Counted from the first letter of the stretch, positions 14,437-23,829 are shown. The stretch: 64,000 nucleotides of DNA from Paraburkholderia elongata (GCF_013177735.1 NZ_WOEZ01000185.1:1-64000); one strand, 5' to 3'. Notes: generated by a model from the letters alone, not told the origin. Translations and numbers: made by a program.

Positions 14437-17034
14437 TTAGTGCACGACGCGGTCGAATACCAGCTTGCCGTCTTCCACCTCGACCGGAATCACATCCTTC
14501 GGACCGAACTTGCCGGCCAGGATCAGCTTGGCGACCGGGTTCTCGATCTCCTGCTGGATCGCGCGCTTCAACGGCCGCGCCCCGAACAGCGGATCGTAGC
14601 CGACCTTGCCCACGTGCTCGAGCGCCGCGTCCGACACCTCCAGCAGCATGTCGAGCTTGGCAAGCCGTTCATGCAGACGATGCAGCTGAATTCGCGCGAT
14701 CGACTGAATGTTCGAACGGTCGAGCGCATGGAACACCACGACGTCGTCGATCCGGTTCAGGAACTCGGGCCGGAAGTGCAGCTTCACTTCTTCCCAGACC
14801 GCGTCCTTCACCGCTTCCTGCGGCTCGCCGACCATCGCCTGGATCACTTGTGAACCGAGGTTCGACGTCATCACGATCACCGTGTTCTTGAAGTCCACGG
14901 TACGCCCCTGGCCGTCAGTCATGCGGCCGTCGTCGAGCACCTGCAGCAGGACGTTGAACACGTCAGGATGCGCCTTCTCGATTTCGTCGAGCAGGATCAC
15001 GCTGTACGGCTTGCGGCGTACGGCTTCGGTCAGGTAACCGCCTTCTTCGTAACCGACGTAGCCCGGCGGCGCGCCGATCAAACGCGCGACGCTATGCTTC
15101 TCCATGAATTCGCTCATGTCGATACGGATCAGATGATCTTCCGAATCGAACAGGAACGACGCCAGCGCCTTGCACAACTCCGTCTTACCTACGCCGGTCG
15201 GCCCGAGGAACAGGAACGAGCCATACGGCCGGTTCGGATCCGCCAGACCCGCGCGCGAACGGCGGATCGCATCGGCCACCGCGGTGATTGCTTCGTCCTG
15301 ACCGACCACGCGGTCGTGCAGTTTCTCTTCGATCTGCAGCAGCTTTTCGCGCTCACCTTGCATCATGCGCGACACCGGGATGCCGGTGGAACGCGAGACG
15401 ACTTCTGCGATTTCCTCTGCGCCCACCTGCGTGCGCAACAGACGCGGCCGGGTCGGGTTGTTCTGCTCTTTCGCCTCGGCCTGGGTCACTTCCTTCAACT
15501 GCGCTTCGAGACCCGGCAGCTTGCCGTACTGCAACTCGGCGACCTTCTCGAGCTTGCCTTCACGCTGCAAGCGCGTGATTTCCGCGCGCGTTTTCTCGAT
15601 GTCTTCCTTCAACTGTGCGCTGCCCTGCACCGCCGCTTTTTCCGCGGTCCAGATTTCTTCGAGGTCCGAATATTCGCGATCCAGGCGCTCGATTTCTTCT
15701 TCGATCAGTTGCAGACGCTTTTGCGACGCTTCGTCCTTTTCTTTCTTGACGGCTTCGCGTTCGATCTTCAACTGGATCAAACGACGGTCGAGCCGATCCA
15801 TCTCTTCCGGCTTCGAGTCGATTTCCATCTTGATCTTCGAAGCGGCCTCGTCGATCAGATCGATTGCCTTGTCCGGCAGGAAACGATCCGTGATATAGCG
15901 ATGCGACAATTCGGCTGCGGCGACGATCGCCGGGTCGGTGATATCGACGCCGTGATGCAGTTCGTACTTCTCCTGCAAACCGCGCAGGATCGCGATGGTT
16001 GCCTCGACCGACGGCTCGTCGACCAGCACCTTCTGGAAGCGGCGTTCGAGCGCGGCGTCCTTTTCGATGTACTTGCGATATTCGTCGAGTGTGGTGGCGC
16101 CGACGCAATGCAGTTCGCCGCGCGAGAGCGCCGGTTTGAGCATATTGCCCGCGTCCATCGCACCTTCGGCCTTGCCGGCGCCGACCATCGTATGAATTTC
16201 GTCGATGAAGACGATGGTCTGGCCTTCGTCCTTCGCGATGTCGTTCAGTACGGCCTTCAGGCGTTCTTCAAACTCGCCGCGGTATTTGGCACCGGCCAGC
16301 AACGCCGCCATGTCCAAGGACAGCACGCGCTTGCCCTTGAGCGTTTCCGGCACTTCGCCGTTGACGATACGCTGCGCGAGGCCTTCGACGATCGCGGTCT
16401 TGCCAACGCCCGGTTCGCCGATCAGCACCGGATTGTTCTTGGTGCGGCGCTGCAGGATCTGGATCGAACGGCGGATTTCGTCGTCCCGGCCTATCACGGG
16501 GTCGAGCTTGCCCGCCCGCGCACGCTCGGTCAGATCGACGGTGTACTTTTTCAGCGCTTCGCGCTGGCTTTCGGCGTCCTGGCTATGCACTTGCGAACCG
16601 CCGCGCACCGCCGCGATTGCGCTTTCCAGCGACTTGCGCGACAGACCGTGCTGACGCGCGAGACGGCCGGCCTCGCCTTTATCGTCGGCGACCGCGAGCA
16701 GGAACATCTCGCTCGCGATGAACGTGTCGTTGAGCTTCTGTGCTTCCTTATCAGCCTGGTTCAGCAAGCCGGTCAGTTCGCGGCCGATCTGCACGTTGCC
16801 GTCGGTGCCCTGCACTTGTGGCAGGCGCGTGATGGCATCGTTCAGCGCAGTTTGCAGCGCCTGGACATGCACGCCGGCACGCGAGAGCAGCGAACGCGCC
16901 GAACCATCCTGCTGGGCGACGAGCGCCGACAGGACGTGAACCGGTTCGATGTATTGATTGTCATGACCGACGGCGAGACTCTGCGCGTCGGCTAGTGCTT
17001 CCTGGAATTTAGTGGTTAGTTTGTCGATTCTCAT
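14437..17034 (-). CDS. clpB: ATP-dependent disaggregase ClpB (Hsp104 family)
   Basis: The 865-residue chaperone extracts polypeptides from aggregates together with DnaK. Domains: N-terminal Clp_N repeat (1-145), AAA+ domain 1 with GEPGVGKT at 206-213, the coiled-coil middle domain (about 400-520, KEKDEASQKRLQLIEEEIER region) and AAA+ domain 2 with GPTGVGKT near 605. The start is the ATG at 17034, preceded by GGAGG; ten residues upstream in the frame are excluded. A sigma-32 promoter lies immediately upstream. Confidence 0.97.
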   Translation of the reverse strand: MRIDKLTTKFQEALADAQSLAVGHDNQYIEPVHVLSALVAQQDGSARSLLSRAGVHVQALQTALNDAITRLPQVQGTDGNVQIGRELTGLLNQADKEAQKLNDTFIASEMFLLAVADDKGEAGRLARQHGLSRKSLESAIAAVRGGSQVHSQDAESQREALKKYTVDLTERARAGKLDPVIGRDDEIRRSIQILQRRTKNNPVLIGEPGVGKTAIVEGLAQRIVNGEVPETLKGKRVLSLDMAALLAGAKYRGEFEERLKAVLNDIAKDEGQTIVFIDEIHTMVGAGKAEGAMDAGNMLKPALSRGELHCVGATTLDEYRKYIEKDAALERRFQKVLVDEPSVEATIAILRGLQEKYELHHGVDITDPAIVAAAELSHRYITDRFLPDKAIDLIDEAASKIKMEIDSKPEEMDRLDRRLIQLKIEREAVKKEKDEASQKRLQLIEEEIERLDREYSDLEEIWTAEKAAVQGSAQLKEDIEKTRAEITRLQREGKLEKVAELQYGKLPGLEAQLKEVTQAEAKEQNNPTRPRLLRTQVGAEEIAEVVSRSTGIPVSRMMQGEREKLLQIEEKLHDRVVGQDEAITAVADAIRRSRAGLADPNRPYGSFLFLGPTGVGKTELCKALASFLFDSEDHLIRIDMSEFMEKHSVARLIGAPPGYVGYEEGGYLTEAVRRKPYSVILLDEIEKAHPDVFNVLLQVLDDGRMTDGQGRTVDFKNTVIVMTSNLGSQVIQAMVGEPQEAVKDAVWEEVKLHFRPEFLNRIDDVVVFHALDRSNIQSIARIQLHRLHERLAKLDMLLEVSDAALEHVGKVGYDPLFGARPLKRAIQQEIENPVAKLILAGKFGPKDVIPVEVEDGKLVFDRVVH

Positions 17035-17063
17035 CAAGAGACCTCCAATTTCGATTACCACCA

Positions 17064-17091
17064 AATTGAGGCGTTTTACGCAGGTTTCAAG
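17064..17091 (-). promoter_or_regulatory. Heat-shock (sigma-32) promoter of clpB
   Basis: On the minus strand CTTGAAA (17091-17085), 13 bp, then CCTCAATT (17071-17064) match the RpoH pattern CTTGAAA-N(11-16)-CCCCATNT. The start of transcription would fall about 20 nt before the ribosome binding site. Confidence 0.85.
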
Positions 17092-17153
17092 CGCTTTTTT
17101 GCAACTAGTAACAACTATTTAACAATTGACGCGCGAGAACTTGCTGCCCGCTC

Positions 17154-17651
17154 TCAGGGGAGCGGCGCAGCACTGTCGGCAGGCGCGACCGGCACGATCG
17201 GGATGACAGCACCTAAGCCAAGCAGCGCAGCCAGCGGACCGTGCGGCTCTGCAACCTCGCCAATGGTGTAGCGGTCGAGCTCGGCGAAGAACGCGTTGCG
17301 CGCCGCCTCGAGCGCGCCGCGCAGACGGCAGTGCGGTGTAATGACACAGGCCCGGCGTTCACCTTGCGGGTCTGGGAAGCACCCCACCAGCGCAAAGTCG
17401 CTTTCCGTGGCCCGTACGATCTCGCCCACGGTCAACGCGCGGGTTTGTTCGGCGAGCCGCAGGCCGCCGTTGCGCCCGCGCACGGTCTCGACCCAGCCGA
17501 GTTCGCCGAGTTGCTGTACCACCTTCATCAAATGGTTCTTGGAGATTCCGTACGCGTCCGAGATGTCCTGGATGGTCGATAAGCCTTCGCGACGGACAGC
17601 AAGGTACAGCAGGACGCGCACTGAGTAATCCGTATAGTCGGTCAGTCTCAT
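17154..17651 (-). CDS. nsrR: Rrf2-family nitric oxide-sensing repressor NsrR
   Basis: 165 residues starting MRLTDYTDYSVRVLLYLA; the frame extends upstream but this is the family start. A winged helix (about 25-60, ISDAYGISKNHLMKVVQQL) and three cysteines, C91, C102 and C108, which would hold an iron-sulfur cluster that NO destroys. It is divergent from a truncated haemoglobin, and a dyad like the NsrR operator lies between them, which supports NsrR over IscR. Confidence 0.88.
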   Translation of the reverse strand: MRLTDYTDYSVRVLLYLAVRREGLSTIQDISDAYGISKNHLMKVVQQLGELGWVETVRGRNGGLRLAEQTRALTVGEIVRATESDFALVGCFPDPQGERRACVITPHCRLRGALEAARNAFFAELDRYTIGEVAEPHGPLAALLGLGAVIPIVPVAPADSAAPLP

Positions 17652-17737
17652 AAGTGCAGGTGTCACGATGAGCGCAAGTCGCGATCCGGGGATAACCGCG
17701 TCGATGCAAGGGTTGCCGGGGGCCGTCGCTTCGCCAT

Positions 17738-17760
17738 AAGATGCAGGCGTTACGCATGTT
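17738..17760. promoter_or_regulatory. Possible NsrR operator
   Basis: A 23-bp dyad AAGATGC-N9-GCATGTT; six of the seven outer base pairs are complementary, matching the 11-1-11 NsrR layout with AAGATGCA half-sites. It lies 87 bp before nsrR and 195 bp before the haemoglobin gene. Confidence 0.5.
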
Positions 17761-17954
17761 TTATTATTCTGCGCTGACAGTCGGTGTTTGTCTTTCGGCA
17801 GTAATGGTAACGTGTCCCGCATAGGCCATTTATGCGAAAAGCGGGGCATTCGTGGCCTACTTCCTTTCGTCGGGACACAGTTTGAGGTCATTCCTGACGG
17901 TCTGTGGCGCCGCGTGGCGATTCACCATGAATAACTGCATTATCTGGAATTTGC

Positions 17955-18503
17955 ATGAATCCGTCTTTTCCTGCCGCACCGGTTGTCGAGCGCGCCGCCG
18001 AGCCTACTGAGGCGAATATTCGCGAGCTCGTCTACGGCTTTTACGACCGCGTGCGCGCCGATCCGCTGCTTGGCCCCGTGTTCGACGCAACGCTTGCGGG
18101 CCGTTGGGACGACCATTTGCCCAAGATGTGCACGTTCTGGGGCAGTCTTGTGCTCGGCGCGAAGCAATACCGCGGCAACGTGCAGCAGGCGCACCAGCCG
18201 CTCGAGGGTGTCGAGCCGCAGCATTTCAGCCGCTGGCTGTATCTGTTTCTGGATGCGGTGGAGTCGCGCTATCAGCCGCCGGCGGCGGTTCGCTTCATGG
18301 AACCGGCGCTGCGTATCGCGCAGAGTCTGCAGTTGAGTCGCTTCGGCTGGGATTACAAGATTCCGGAGGAACAGCAGGCGTTGCTGGAACGCGTCGCGCC
18401 GAAGCGGCATCCGCGCGACGGTGAGCATGCCGGGCTTGCCTCGACGCGGCCGCCTGGTGAGCCGTTTCCGGCGCGGATCATCGGGAAATCGAAAGACGAT
18501 TGA
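17955..18503 (+). CDS. Group III truncated haemoglobin
   Basis: The 182-residue protein has the 2-on-2 globin core in residues 20-140: ELVYGFYDRVRADPLLGPVF, then HLPKMCTFWGSLVLG, and the proximal histidine in AHQPL. Group III (trHbP) proteins bind oxygen or NO in the cytoplasm. About 40 polar residues follow the globin domain. The divergent NsrR gene suggests a role in nitric oxide removal. The ATG lies in an AT-rich context (ATTTGCATG) without a strong ribosome binding site. Confidence 0.88.
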   Translation: MNPSFPAAPVVERAAEPTEANIRELVYGFYDRVRADPLLGPVFDATLAGRWDDHLPKMCTFWGSLVLGAKQYRGNVQQAHQPLEGVEPQHFSRWLYLFLDAVESRYQPPAAVRFMEPALRIAQSLQLSRFGWDYKIPEEQQALLERVAPKRHPRDGEHAGLASTRPPGEPFPARIIGKSKDD

Positions 18504-18529
18504 CGCGGGCGCTTGAGAAGCTTGTGCCC

Positions 18530-19006
18530 CTAATCCGCTTCCTGGTTACCCGATTCAATGCCCCATCGGGCCAGCGCGGCGTCGTCGGCGACGCGGGCGT
18601 CGACCCAGCGCTCGCCTTCTTCGGTCTTCTCTTTCTTCCAGAACGGCGCCTGGGTCTTCAGGTAGTCCATCACGAACTCACACGACGCGAAAGCGTCGCC
18701 CCGATGCGCGGCGGTGGTCGCCACCAGCACGATCTGGTCGAGCGGATAAAGCTTGCCGACCCGATGCACGATCAGCACCTCGATCCCCGGCCAACGCTCG
18801 CGCGCGCTCACGACGATCGCTTCCAGCGACTTCTCCGTCATGCCCGGATAGTGTTCGAGTTCCATTGTTTCGACCGCGCTGCCGTCGTTCAGATCGCGCA
18901 CGGTGCCGACAAAACAGGCTACCGCGCCGATCTTCGGATTGCGCGCGCGTAACGCGGCGACCTCGGCGGTGAGGTCGAAGTCTTCCGTCTGGACGCGAAC
19001 GGGCAT
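18530..19006 (-). CDS. moaE: Molybdopterin synthase catalytic subunit MoaE
   Basis: The 158-residue protein forms the large subunit of molybdopterin synthase and converts precursor Z (cPMP) to molybdopterin with sulfur from MoaD. Recognisable are GAVACFVGTVRDLN, MELEHYPGM, the HRVG and AAHRGDAF segments and the catalytic lysine region LKTQAPFWKKE. It is third in moeA-moaD-moaE, 57 bp after moaD. Confidence 0.95.
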   Translation of the reverse strand: MPVRVQTEDFDLTAEVAALRARNPKIGAVACFVGTVRDLNDGSAVETMELEHYPGMTEKSLEAIVVSARERWPGIEVLIVHRVGKLYPLDQIVLVATTAAHRGDAFASCEFVMDYLKTQAPFWKKEKTEEGERWVDARVADDAALARWGIESGNQEAD

Positions 19007-19063
19007 CTCTGGCTCCTGTGCGGCTTAGCGCGTTTGGCGTGATTGAGCGACGATCCGCGCGGC

Positions 19064-19321
19064 TCAGCCGCCGGTGACGGGCGGAAAGAACGCGACTTCA
19101 CAATCTTCGGTGATGCGCGTGCCGGCATCGGTCATCACGTGGTTGCAGGCCATACGCAGCGCGCGGCCTTCGGCGAGTGTGTCGGCCCAAATGCCGCCGC
19201 GCACGCGCAACCAGGCACGCACGTCGCCGACGGTCGCGATACCGTCGGGCAGATCGACCGTTTCGTCGGCTGTTTCGAGCGCTTCGCGCACGCTTGCAAA
19301 ATATCGGAGTTGAATCTTCAT
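19064..19321 (-). CDS. moaD: Molybdopterin synthase sulfur carrier subunit MoaD
   Basis: An 85-residue ubiquitin-fold protein starting MKIQLRYFASVREAL and ending in the required PPVTGG; the terminal Gly-Gly is adenylated and thiocarboxylated before sulfur transfer in MoaE. The ATG at 19321 gives the family length; the frame runs upstream into moeA and was trimmed. 26 bp separate it from the moeA stop. Confidence 0.95.
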   Translation of the reverse strand: MKIQLRYFASVREALETADETVDLPDGIATVGDVRAWLRVRGGIWADTLAEGRALRMACNHVMTDAGTRITEDCEVAFFPPVTGG

Positions 19322-19347
19322 TGGGAAGCCGCCGGCTGTTGCCGGCC

Positions 19348-20607
19348 TCAGTTCAGCAATTCGGAAAAGGGGATGAAACGCACGGTCTCGCCGACGCTGA
19401 TTGCATGGTTCGGCGGATTGTCGATCAGGCCGTCGCCCCATACGGTCGATGTCAGTACAGCCGAGCTCTGATTCGGAAACAGATCGAGGCCGCCGGCCGC
19501 ATTGATGCGCGCGCGCAGGAATTCGTTGCGACGGTCGGCCTTGTTCTGCGTGAAATCGGCGCGCAGCGACAGCGCGCGCGGCGCCACTGTCTGCATGCCG
19601 GCCAGACGCAGGACGAACGGACGCACGAACAGTAGAAATGTCACGAAGCTGGAGACAGGGTTGCCCGGCAGGCCGATGAAGAAGGTTTCGTCTGACGTAG
19701 CCGCATCGGTCTGCTGCGCGGCCCGGCGCACGGCGCCGAACGCGAGCGGCTTGCCCGGTTTCATCGCGATCTGCCACATCGACAGGCGCCCTTCCGCCTC
19801 GACTGCCGGTTTGACGTGATCTTCCTCGCCTACCGACACGCCGCCGCAGGTGAGGATCAGATCGTGCGCTTGCGCGGCTTCGCGCAGCGTTGCGCGGGTG
19901 GCGTCGAGTTTATCGGGGACGATGCCGTAGTCGGTGACGTCGCAACCTAGTTTTTCCAGCAGCCCGCGCAGCGTGAAACGGTTCGAGTTGTAGATCGCGC
20001 CGGGTTTTAGCGGCTCGCCAGGCATGGTCAGTTCGTCGCCGGTGAAGAACACGGCGATTTTTACGCGGCGGCGCACCTGGAGTTCTGCGCAGCCGACCGA
20101 GGCGGCGAGTCCCAGTGCTTGCGGCGTCAGGCGCGTGCCGGCTGGGAGGATGATCGAGCCGTTGCGAATGTCCGCGCCTTGGGCCGTGATCCATTCGCCT
20201 GGGGCCGGGCTGTGGAGGATGGTGACTTCGTTGCCGGCGGCTTCGGTTTGCTCCTGCATCACGATGGCGTCGGCGCCTGGCGGCACTGTTGCGCCCGTGA
20301 AGATGCGGGCTGCTGTGCCTGGTTTTAACGGCTCGGGCGCGTGGCCGGCTGGAATGCGTTGCGAGACCGGCAGGCGGCGGTTGTCATCCGTTGTTAGATC
20401 TTCGGTGCGGATCGCGTAGCCGTCCATTGAACTGGTGTTCATGGGGGGGACGTCGAGCGGCGAAATGACGTCTGCCGAGAGCACGCGGTTGAGCGCGTCT
20501 AACGTGGGGATAGACTCCGTGCCGGTGATCGGGCTCGCTGCGCTGAGCAGGGTCGCCAATGCTTCGGCGGTGGAGAGCATCGGAGCGCGGGGCGTTGGGG
20601 TGGACAT
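19348..20607 (-). CDS. moeA: Molybdopterin molybdenumtransferase MoeA
   Basis: The 419-residue cytoplasmic enzyme inserts molybdate into adenylated molybdopterin. Motifs in order: PPMNTSSMDGYAI, RIFTGATVPPGADAIVMQE, ILTCGGVSVGEEDHVK and IGLPGNPVSSFVTF, all diagnostic of the MoeA/gephyrin E domain. It begins the moeA-moaD-moaE operon. A TACAAT -10-like box on the minus strand at 20646-20641 precedes the start by about 35 bp. Confidence 0.96.
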   Translation of the reverse strand: MSTPTPRAPMLSTAEALATLLSAASPITGTESIPTLDALNRVLSADVISPLDVPPMNTSSMDGYAIRTEDLTTDDNRRLPVSQRIPAGHAPEPLKPGTAARIFTGATVPPGADAIVMQEQTEAAGNEVTILHSPAPGEWITAQGADIRNGSIILPAGTRLTPQALGLAASVGCAELQVRRRVKIAVFFTGDELTMPGEPLKPGAIYNSNRFTLRGLLEKLGCDVTDYGIVPDKLDATRATLREAAQAHDLILTCGGVSVGEEDHVKPAVEAEGRLSMWQIAMKPGKPLAFGAVRRAAQQTDAATSDETFFIGLPGNPVSSFVTFLLFVRPFVLRLAGMQTVAPRALSLRADFTQNKADRRNEFLRARINAAGGLDLFPNQSSAVLTSTVWGDGLIDNPPNHAISVGETVRFIPFSELLN

Positions 20608-21000
20608 CTTCTGGTCTCGAAGCCGCGGGTTTAAAAGAATATTGTAGCGGTCGATTGCGGTGGCCGGTGGCGGCCGGGAGTTATGGTGGTTTTTTTGACT
20701 TTGGCGGTGGGATTTTTCTGTGTGCCTGGGGCGTTGGCCTTTCCTTGATTTGTTATTGATCTATTAGCGTCGCCCCTGTGCGGGGCAGGCACTTACTTTC
20801 TTTGCCGCCGCAAAGAAAGATAAGCAAAGAAAGCGGCTTCACACCGCTAATTCTTAAGCGGGTCCCCTGGCTTGGAGGAGGCAGTGGTGCATCTGGAATC
20901 TGTGCTCTCGCACATTCAGCCTTGGTGACAAAGCCGTCATACTTCCGGCGGCGCTGCGCGCGCCGTAGCGGTACTTCCTAAAACCAAGGGCACCCATCGT
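20608..21000. other. Intergenic region between moeA and thrC with a dispersed repeat
   Basis: No gene seen. The segment holds the moeA promoter area (20641-20646) and a dispersed repeat at about 20714-20836; the remaining sequence to 21000 shows no open structure or RNA gene I can identify. Confidence 0.5.
20714..20836 (+). repeat. Dispersed Paraburkholderia-type repeat, forward copy
   Basis: Segments GGCCTTTCCTTGATTTGTTA, GCCCCTGTGCGGGGC (a small hairpin) and CACTTACTTTCTTTGCCG occur in this order and again, rearranged, at 63342-63573. The repeat has no coding capacity. Confidence 0.8.
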
Positions 21001-21027
21001 ATCGAGCGCGACAGAGTCGCGCTCGAT
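21001..21027 (-). terminator. Hairpin downstream of thrC
   Basis: ATCGAGCGCGA (21001-21011) pairs with TCGCGCTCGAT (21017-21027), 11 bp with a 5-nt loop, ten bases past the thrC stop. There is no U tract, so it could act with Rho or protect the mRNA end. Confidence 0.6.
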
Positions 21028-21037
21028 GCTCTCGGTG

Positions 21038-22489
21038 TTACTCGCTCGTGTTCGCGACAATGAAGTCCTTCACGCACCGCACATCCGCCGGCAGCACTTC
21101 GAATCGCTGCGGCAGCGATTCCAGACCCGAAAACGCGGCTGGGCGCTCCGGTTCGCGCAGCAGCGCCTCCCGGATCGTCTCGCCGAACTTGATCGGCTGC
21201 GCCGTCTCCAACACGATCATCGGAATGCCCGCTTGCAAATGCTCGCGTGCCACCTTCAGGCCGTCTGCCGTGTGCGTGTCGATCATCGTGTCGTAACGCT
21301 CGAAGACGTCCCGGATCGCATCCACGCGGTCCTCGTGGCTGCTGCTGCCCGATACAAAACCGAATTCCTTCACGCGTGCAAAATCACCGCTCGCGGCGAG
21401 GTCGAAACCGCCCTTCTCTTCAACGTCGCGGAACAGTTGCAGCACGCGTGCCGGGTCACGGCCCAGCAGGTCGAACACGAAACGCTCGAAGTTCGAGGCC
21501 TTCGAAATGTCCATGCTCGGGCTGCTGGTGTGGTATGTCTCAGCCGCCTTGCGTACACGGTAAATACCCGTGCGGAAGAATTCGTCCAGCACGTCGTTTT
21601 CGTTCGTGGCAACTACCAGCTTCTCGATCGGCAGGCCCATCATGCGCGCGATGTGGCCCGCACACACGTTGCCGAAATTGCCCGACGGTACCGTGAACGA
21701 GACGCGCTCGTCGTTCGACTTTGTCGCGGCAAAGTAGCCTTTGAAGTAGTACACGACCTGCGCCACGACGCGCGCCCAGTTGATCGAGTTGACCGTGCCG
21801 ATCTTGTACTTCGCCTTGAACGCGTGGTCGTTCGAGACCGCCTTCACGATGTCCTGAGCATCGTCGAACACGCCCTCGACCGCGATGTTGAAAATATTCG
21901 GGTCCTGCAGGCTGTACATCTGCGCAGTCTGGAACGCGCTCATCTTCTTGTGCGGCGAGAGCATGAACACGCTAATGCCCTTTTTGCCGCGCATCGCGTA
22001 TTCAGCGGCGCTGCCGGTGTCGCCCGAGGTTGCGCCCAGAATGTTCAGCGTCTCGCCGTGTCTGGCCAGCGCGTATTCGAACAGGTTGCCGATCAACTGC
22101 ATCGCCATGTCCTTGAACGCGAGCGTCGGACCGTTCGACAGTTCCAGCAGCGACAGCGGCGCGCCGTTCTCGACGCCCAGCGTCTTCAACGGTGTGATCT
22201 GCGCAGCGCTTTCGTCGTCGCGCACATTGCAGTACGTCTCGGCCGTGTAGGTCTTGCGTGTCAGCGCGCGCAGATCTTCGGCGGGAATGTCGTCGCTGAA
22301 TTTCGACAGGATCTCGAAGGCGAGGTCCGCGTACGGCAGCGTGCGCCAGCGCGTCAGCTCGTCAGCCGTGACGCGCGGATAGTCGGCCGGCAGGTACAGG
22401 CCGCCATCTTTGGCGAGACCGCCCAGCAGAATCTCGGAAAACGTATGGCGCTCGCCGGCTCCGGCGCCGCGCGTAGAGAGATAGTTCAT
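21038..22489 (-). CDS. thrC: Threonine synthase
   Basis: The 483-residue PLP enzyme converts O-phosphohomoserine to threonine. The N-terminus NYLSTRG is the family opening and the PLP lysine is K126 in LAFKDMAMQ; the phosphate loop GATSGDTGSAAEYA follows. Length fits the long (type I, fungal/proteobacterial) form. It starts 8 bp after hom and is the last gene of aminotransferase-hom-thrC. Confidence 0.97.
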   Translation of the reverse strand: MNYLSTRGAGAGERHTFSEILLGGLAKDGGLYLPADYPRVTADELTRWRTLPYADLAFEILSKFSDDIPAEDLRALTRKTYTAETYCNVRDDESAAQITPLKTLGVENGAPLSLLELSNGPTLAFKDMAMQLIGNLFEYALARHGETLNILGATSGDTGSAAEYAMRGKKGISVFMLSPHKKMSAFQTAQMYSLQDPNIFNIAVEGVFDDAQDIVKAVSNDHAFKAKYKIGTVNSINWARVVAQVVYYFKGYFAATKSNDERVSFTVPSGNFGNVCAGHIARMMGLPIEKLVVATNENDVLDEFFRTGIYRVRKAAETYHTSSPSMDISKASNFERFVFDLLGRDPARVLQLFRDVEEKGGFDLAASGDFARVKEFGFVSGSSSHEDRVDAIRDVFERYDTMIDTHTADGLKVAREHLQAGIPMIVLETAQPIKFGETIREALLREPERPAAFSGLESLPQRFEVLPADVRCVKDFIVANTSE

Positions 22490-22497
22490 AGTTCGGC

Positions 22498-23829
22498 CTA
22501 GTTCAGCGCTTCCATGCGCAGCTTCGTGACTTGCGAGACAACGGTCTTCAGCGCTTCGATCGTCTTGATCGCCGCGTTGACGTTCTTTTCAACCGTTTCG
22601 TGCGTAATCAGGATGATGTCGGTTTCGCCCTTGCCATTCGCGTCGACCTGCTCCGATTCCTTCTGCAGCAGCGCGTCGATCGAGATGCCGGTATCCGCCA
22701 GAATGCGCGTGATGTCGGCCAGCACGCCCGTCACGTCAGCCACGCGCAAACGCAGGTAGTAGCCGCTCGTCACTTCGTCGATCGGCAGGATCGGCGTGCT
22801 CGACAAGCTGTCCGGCTGGAACGCCAGATGCGGCACGCGATGCTCCGGGTCCGCCGTATGCAGACGTGTCACGTCGACCAGGTCGGCCACCACCGCGGAA
22901 GCCGTCGGCTCCGCGCCCGCGCCCTTACCGTAGTACAGCGTCGTGCCGACTGCATCGCCATGCACGACGACCGCGTTCATCGCGCCTTCCACGTTCGCCA
23001 GCAGTCGCTTCTCGGGAATCAGCGTGGGATGCACGCGCAGTTCGATGCCCTTGTCCGTGCGGCGCGCAATGCCGAGCAGCTTGATGCGATAGCCGAGTTC
23101 CTCGGCGTATTTGATGTCGATTGCAGCCAGCTTGCTGATGCCTTCGACGTACGCCTTGTCGAATTGCACCGGCACGCCAAACGCGATCGCGCTCATGATC
23201 GTTGCCTTGTGGGCGGCGTCCACGCCTTCGATGTCGAAGGTCGGATCGGCTTCGGCGTAACCCAGTTCCTGCGCGGCTTTCAATGCAGTCGCGAAATCGA
23301 GCCCACGGTCGCGCATCTCCGAGAGGATGTAGTTCGTCGTGCCGTTGATGATCCCGGCGATGTACTGGATGCGATTGGCCGTGAGCCCTTCGCGCAGCGC
23401 CTTGATGATCGGAATGCCGCCCGCCACCGCCGCTTCGAACGACACCATCACGCCGTTGGCGCGCGCCGCTTCGAAAATCTCCGTGCCGTGCACCGCGAGC
23501 AGCGCCTTGTTGGCGGTGACCACATGCTTGCGGTTGTTGATCGCGCGCAGGACGAGATCGCGTGCCACGCCCGTGCCGCCGATCATTTCCGCCACGATAT
23601 CGATCGACAGATCGTCGACCACCGCGTTGAAGTCATCGGTCAGCGCCACGGTGCCGGCTTCACTGCCGAGCGCCGCGGTCGCCTTGGCGGGATTTCGCAC
23701 GGCAATGCGCACAATCTCAATGCCGCGGCCCGCGCGGCGTTTGATTTCTTCCTGATTGCGGCGCAGTACCGTGAAGGTGCCGCTGCCTACCGTGCCGAAG
23801 CCCAGCAGTCCAACTTTGATCGGTTCCAT
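22498..23829 (-). CDS. hom: Homoserine dehydrogenase
   Basis: 443 residues. NAD(P)-binding GLLGFGTVGSG at the N-terminus, catalytic domain with AGIINGTTNYILS and EADPTFDIEG, and a C-terminal ACT domain (about 355-430, DVTGVLADITRILAD) for threonine feedback. It reduces aspartate semialdehyde to homoserine. The ATG at 23829 is the family start; the upstream 28 in-frame codons are excluded. Followed closely by thrC. Confidence 0.97.
   Translation of the reverse strand: MEPIKVGLLGFGTVGSGTFTVLRRNQEEIKRRAGRGIEIVRIAVRNPAKATAALGSEAGTVALTDDFNAVVDDLSIDIVAEMIGGTGVARDLVLRAINNRKHVVTANKALLAVHGTEIFEAARANGVMVSFEAAVAGGIPIIKALREGLTANRIQYIAGIINGTTNYILSEMRDRGLDFATALKAAQELGYAEADPTFDIEGVDAAHKATIMSAIAFGVPVQFDKAYVEGISKLAAIDIKYAEELGYRIKLLGIARRTDKGIELRVHPTLIPEKRLLANVEGAMNAVVVHGDAVGTTLYYGKGAGAEPTASAVVADLVDVTRLHTADPEHRVPHLAFQPDSLSSTPILPIDEVTSGYYLRLRVADVTGVLADITRILADTGISIDALLQKESEQVDANGKGETDIILITHETVEKNVNAAIKTIEALKTVVSQVTKLRMEALN

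Noticed and set aside
14968..16995. 675-codon plus-strand frame opposite clpB
   Set aside because: Third-frame shadow of a GC-rich gene; composition (Arg, Phe, Asp, His rich) is typical of antisense frames and clpB is certain.
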